The notes under the pieces are model-generated. The model was not told the origin of the DNA and made no database searches. It saw nothing but the letters and a program-made list of their open reading frames with translations. A DNA stretch of 30,000 nt from Prorocentrum cordatum (lineage: Eukaryota; Sar; Dinophyceae; Prorocentrales; Prorocentraceae), in contig CAUYUJ010003659.1 in assembly GCA_963575745.1 (NCBI GenBank), forward strand, positions 1 to 30,000, given 5' to 3'. The translations under genes were made by a program, and so were the position numbers. Below, piece after piece: positions 29,340 to 30,000 of the stretch; the stretch's first letter is position 1; each line of letters opens with the position of its first letter.

Positions 29340-29450
29340 TATTTACACACATACCTACATGCCTACATACATGCATACATACATACGTTCCCACCTACCT
29401 ATAACGTTCACATACGTACATACATATATATATATATACACCTATGTATA
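29340..29450. repeat. (CATA)n and (TA)n simple repeat
   Basis: CATACATGCATACATACATA words at 29350-29390, and TATATATATATA at 29424-29438. It lies upstream of the proposed first exon of the - strand gene. Confidence 0.88.
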
Positions 29451-29810
29451 TACATCGTACAACTAAGTAAGCACGTTGATACTTGAATGCTTAGCGTTCG
29501 CACTGCCCTCCCGCCTGGCCTGCGCGTCCATCTGCTACATCGTCGCCAGGAGGGCCCTCTGCCAGTGAACGACGCCGATGCGCAGCGCCCTGCACTGCAA
29601 CAACCTGGCTGGGCCCCCCGCGGGCTCGATGGGGGGGCGGGGGCAATTGACGCGGGGATGGGCGGGGGGGGGATAGGAAGGGAGTCAAGGAGGAGGAGGG
29701 AATTGAAAGCAGACCACAATCTTAACATGTGCGCAGGTTTTCTCCCCTTCTGGATGCCCCATTCATCCTCGAGCCCCTCCCCATCGCCCCGACTACGGTT
29801 GTGCATTCTT
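29451..29810. other. stretch without a supported gene
   Basis: GC-rich sequence with G blocks at 29630-29680. On the - strand 29600-29491 could be a short exon (HRRRSLAEGPPGDDVADGR), but neither edge is convincing. Confidence 0.4.
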
Positions 29811-29960
29811 ATTCCATGTGTGTATGTATGTATGCACGGATGTATCTATATAGGTATGTACGCACGCATGTGGATATGTGTATTCGTATACTTGTTCACG
29901 CATGTATACAAACATGTGCATATATGTGCATGCATGCATGTACACATACACTTGCACATA
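29811..29960. repeat. TATG/CATG-type simple repeat
   Basis: GTGTATGTATGTATGCACGG, GTATGTACGCACGCATG and CATGCATGCATGTACACATA words up to about 29950. It is degenerate and resembles the other tetranucleotide blocks of this window. Confidence 0.85.
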
Positions 29961-30000
29961 CGAATGCACATGTACAGAGAAATCCGACTACATTGACATC

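Noticed and set aside
29491-29600. Additional first exon of the charged-protein gene
   Set aside because: Plausible codons on the - strand, but no junction fits in phase to the exon at 29271 and the segment is G-rich.

Overview
This looks like nuclear DNA of a dinoflagellate, probably a large, GC-rich, repeat-laden genome of the Prorocentrum/Symbiodiniaceae/Polarella kind. The reasons are (i) decayed retroelement proteins with the domain wording typical of dinoflagellate Ty1/copia-like and LINE-like elements, (ii) a transposon-like gene family that I know only from dinoflagellate genomes, (iii) short G/C-ending-codon exons split by small introns, and (iv) long G or C homopolymer runs and di-, tri- and tetranucleotide repeats every one to two kilobases. 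I see no bacterial operons, no tRNA, rRNA or CRISPR array and no spliced-leader gene. All family assignments come from reading translations; nothing was searched.

Layout. 1-379 is a TAC triplet microsatellite. 380-2560 is GC-rich and holds no gene I can name. From about 2570 to 12560 on the + strand lies one decayed Ty1/copia-type retrotransposon: Gag start (2570-2870), Gag remainder (4985-6160), aspartic protease (6198-6550), linker and Cys/His region (7390-8660), integrase (9440-10500), reverse transcriptase (10810-11620) and RNase H (11890-12450). Low-complexity blocks lie inside it: an 18-bp minisatellite with flanking C-rich repeats (2868-4975) and an ATC-triplet block (6560-7300). From about 14150 to 13156 on the - strand is the 3' part of a LINE-like element. 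14920-17160 is mostly simple repeats plus two fold-back inverted repeats. 18960-17196 (- strand) is a nearly complete but frameshifted copy of a dispersed dinoflagellate transposon-like gene.

From 23185 to 19186 (- strand) I can assemble two runs of phase-compatible exons that look like one multi-exon gene of unknown function; its introns hold poly-G/C runs and tetranucleotide repeats. 23880-24375 is a 10/11-bp minisatellite with a 50-bp higher-order period, followed by a 94-bp GC-rich tandem duplication. 24985-27490 is nearly all simple repeats. 28895-27546 (- strand) is the most convincing host coding region: a repetitive, charged protein with acidic 11-residue repeats, Lys-Pro-Val repeats, a Glu/Ala/Gly tract and a non-repetitive C-terminal domain, with a possible first exon at 29271-29104.

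The genes do not form a pathway. The window is a retroelement-rich intergenic landscape with two probable host genes on the - strand. The largest open frames in the window (minisatellite, CA repeat, antisense of real exons) are composition artefacts and are not annotated as genes.
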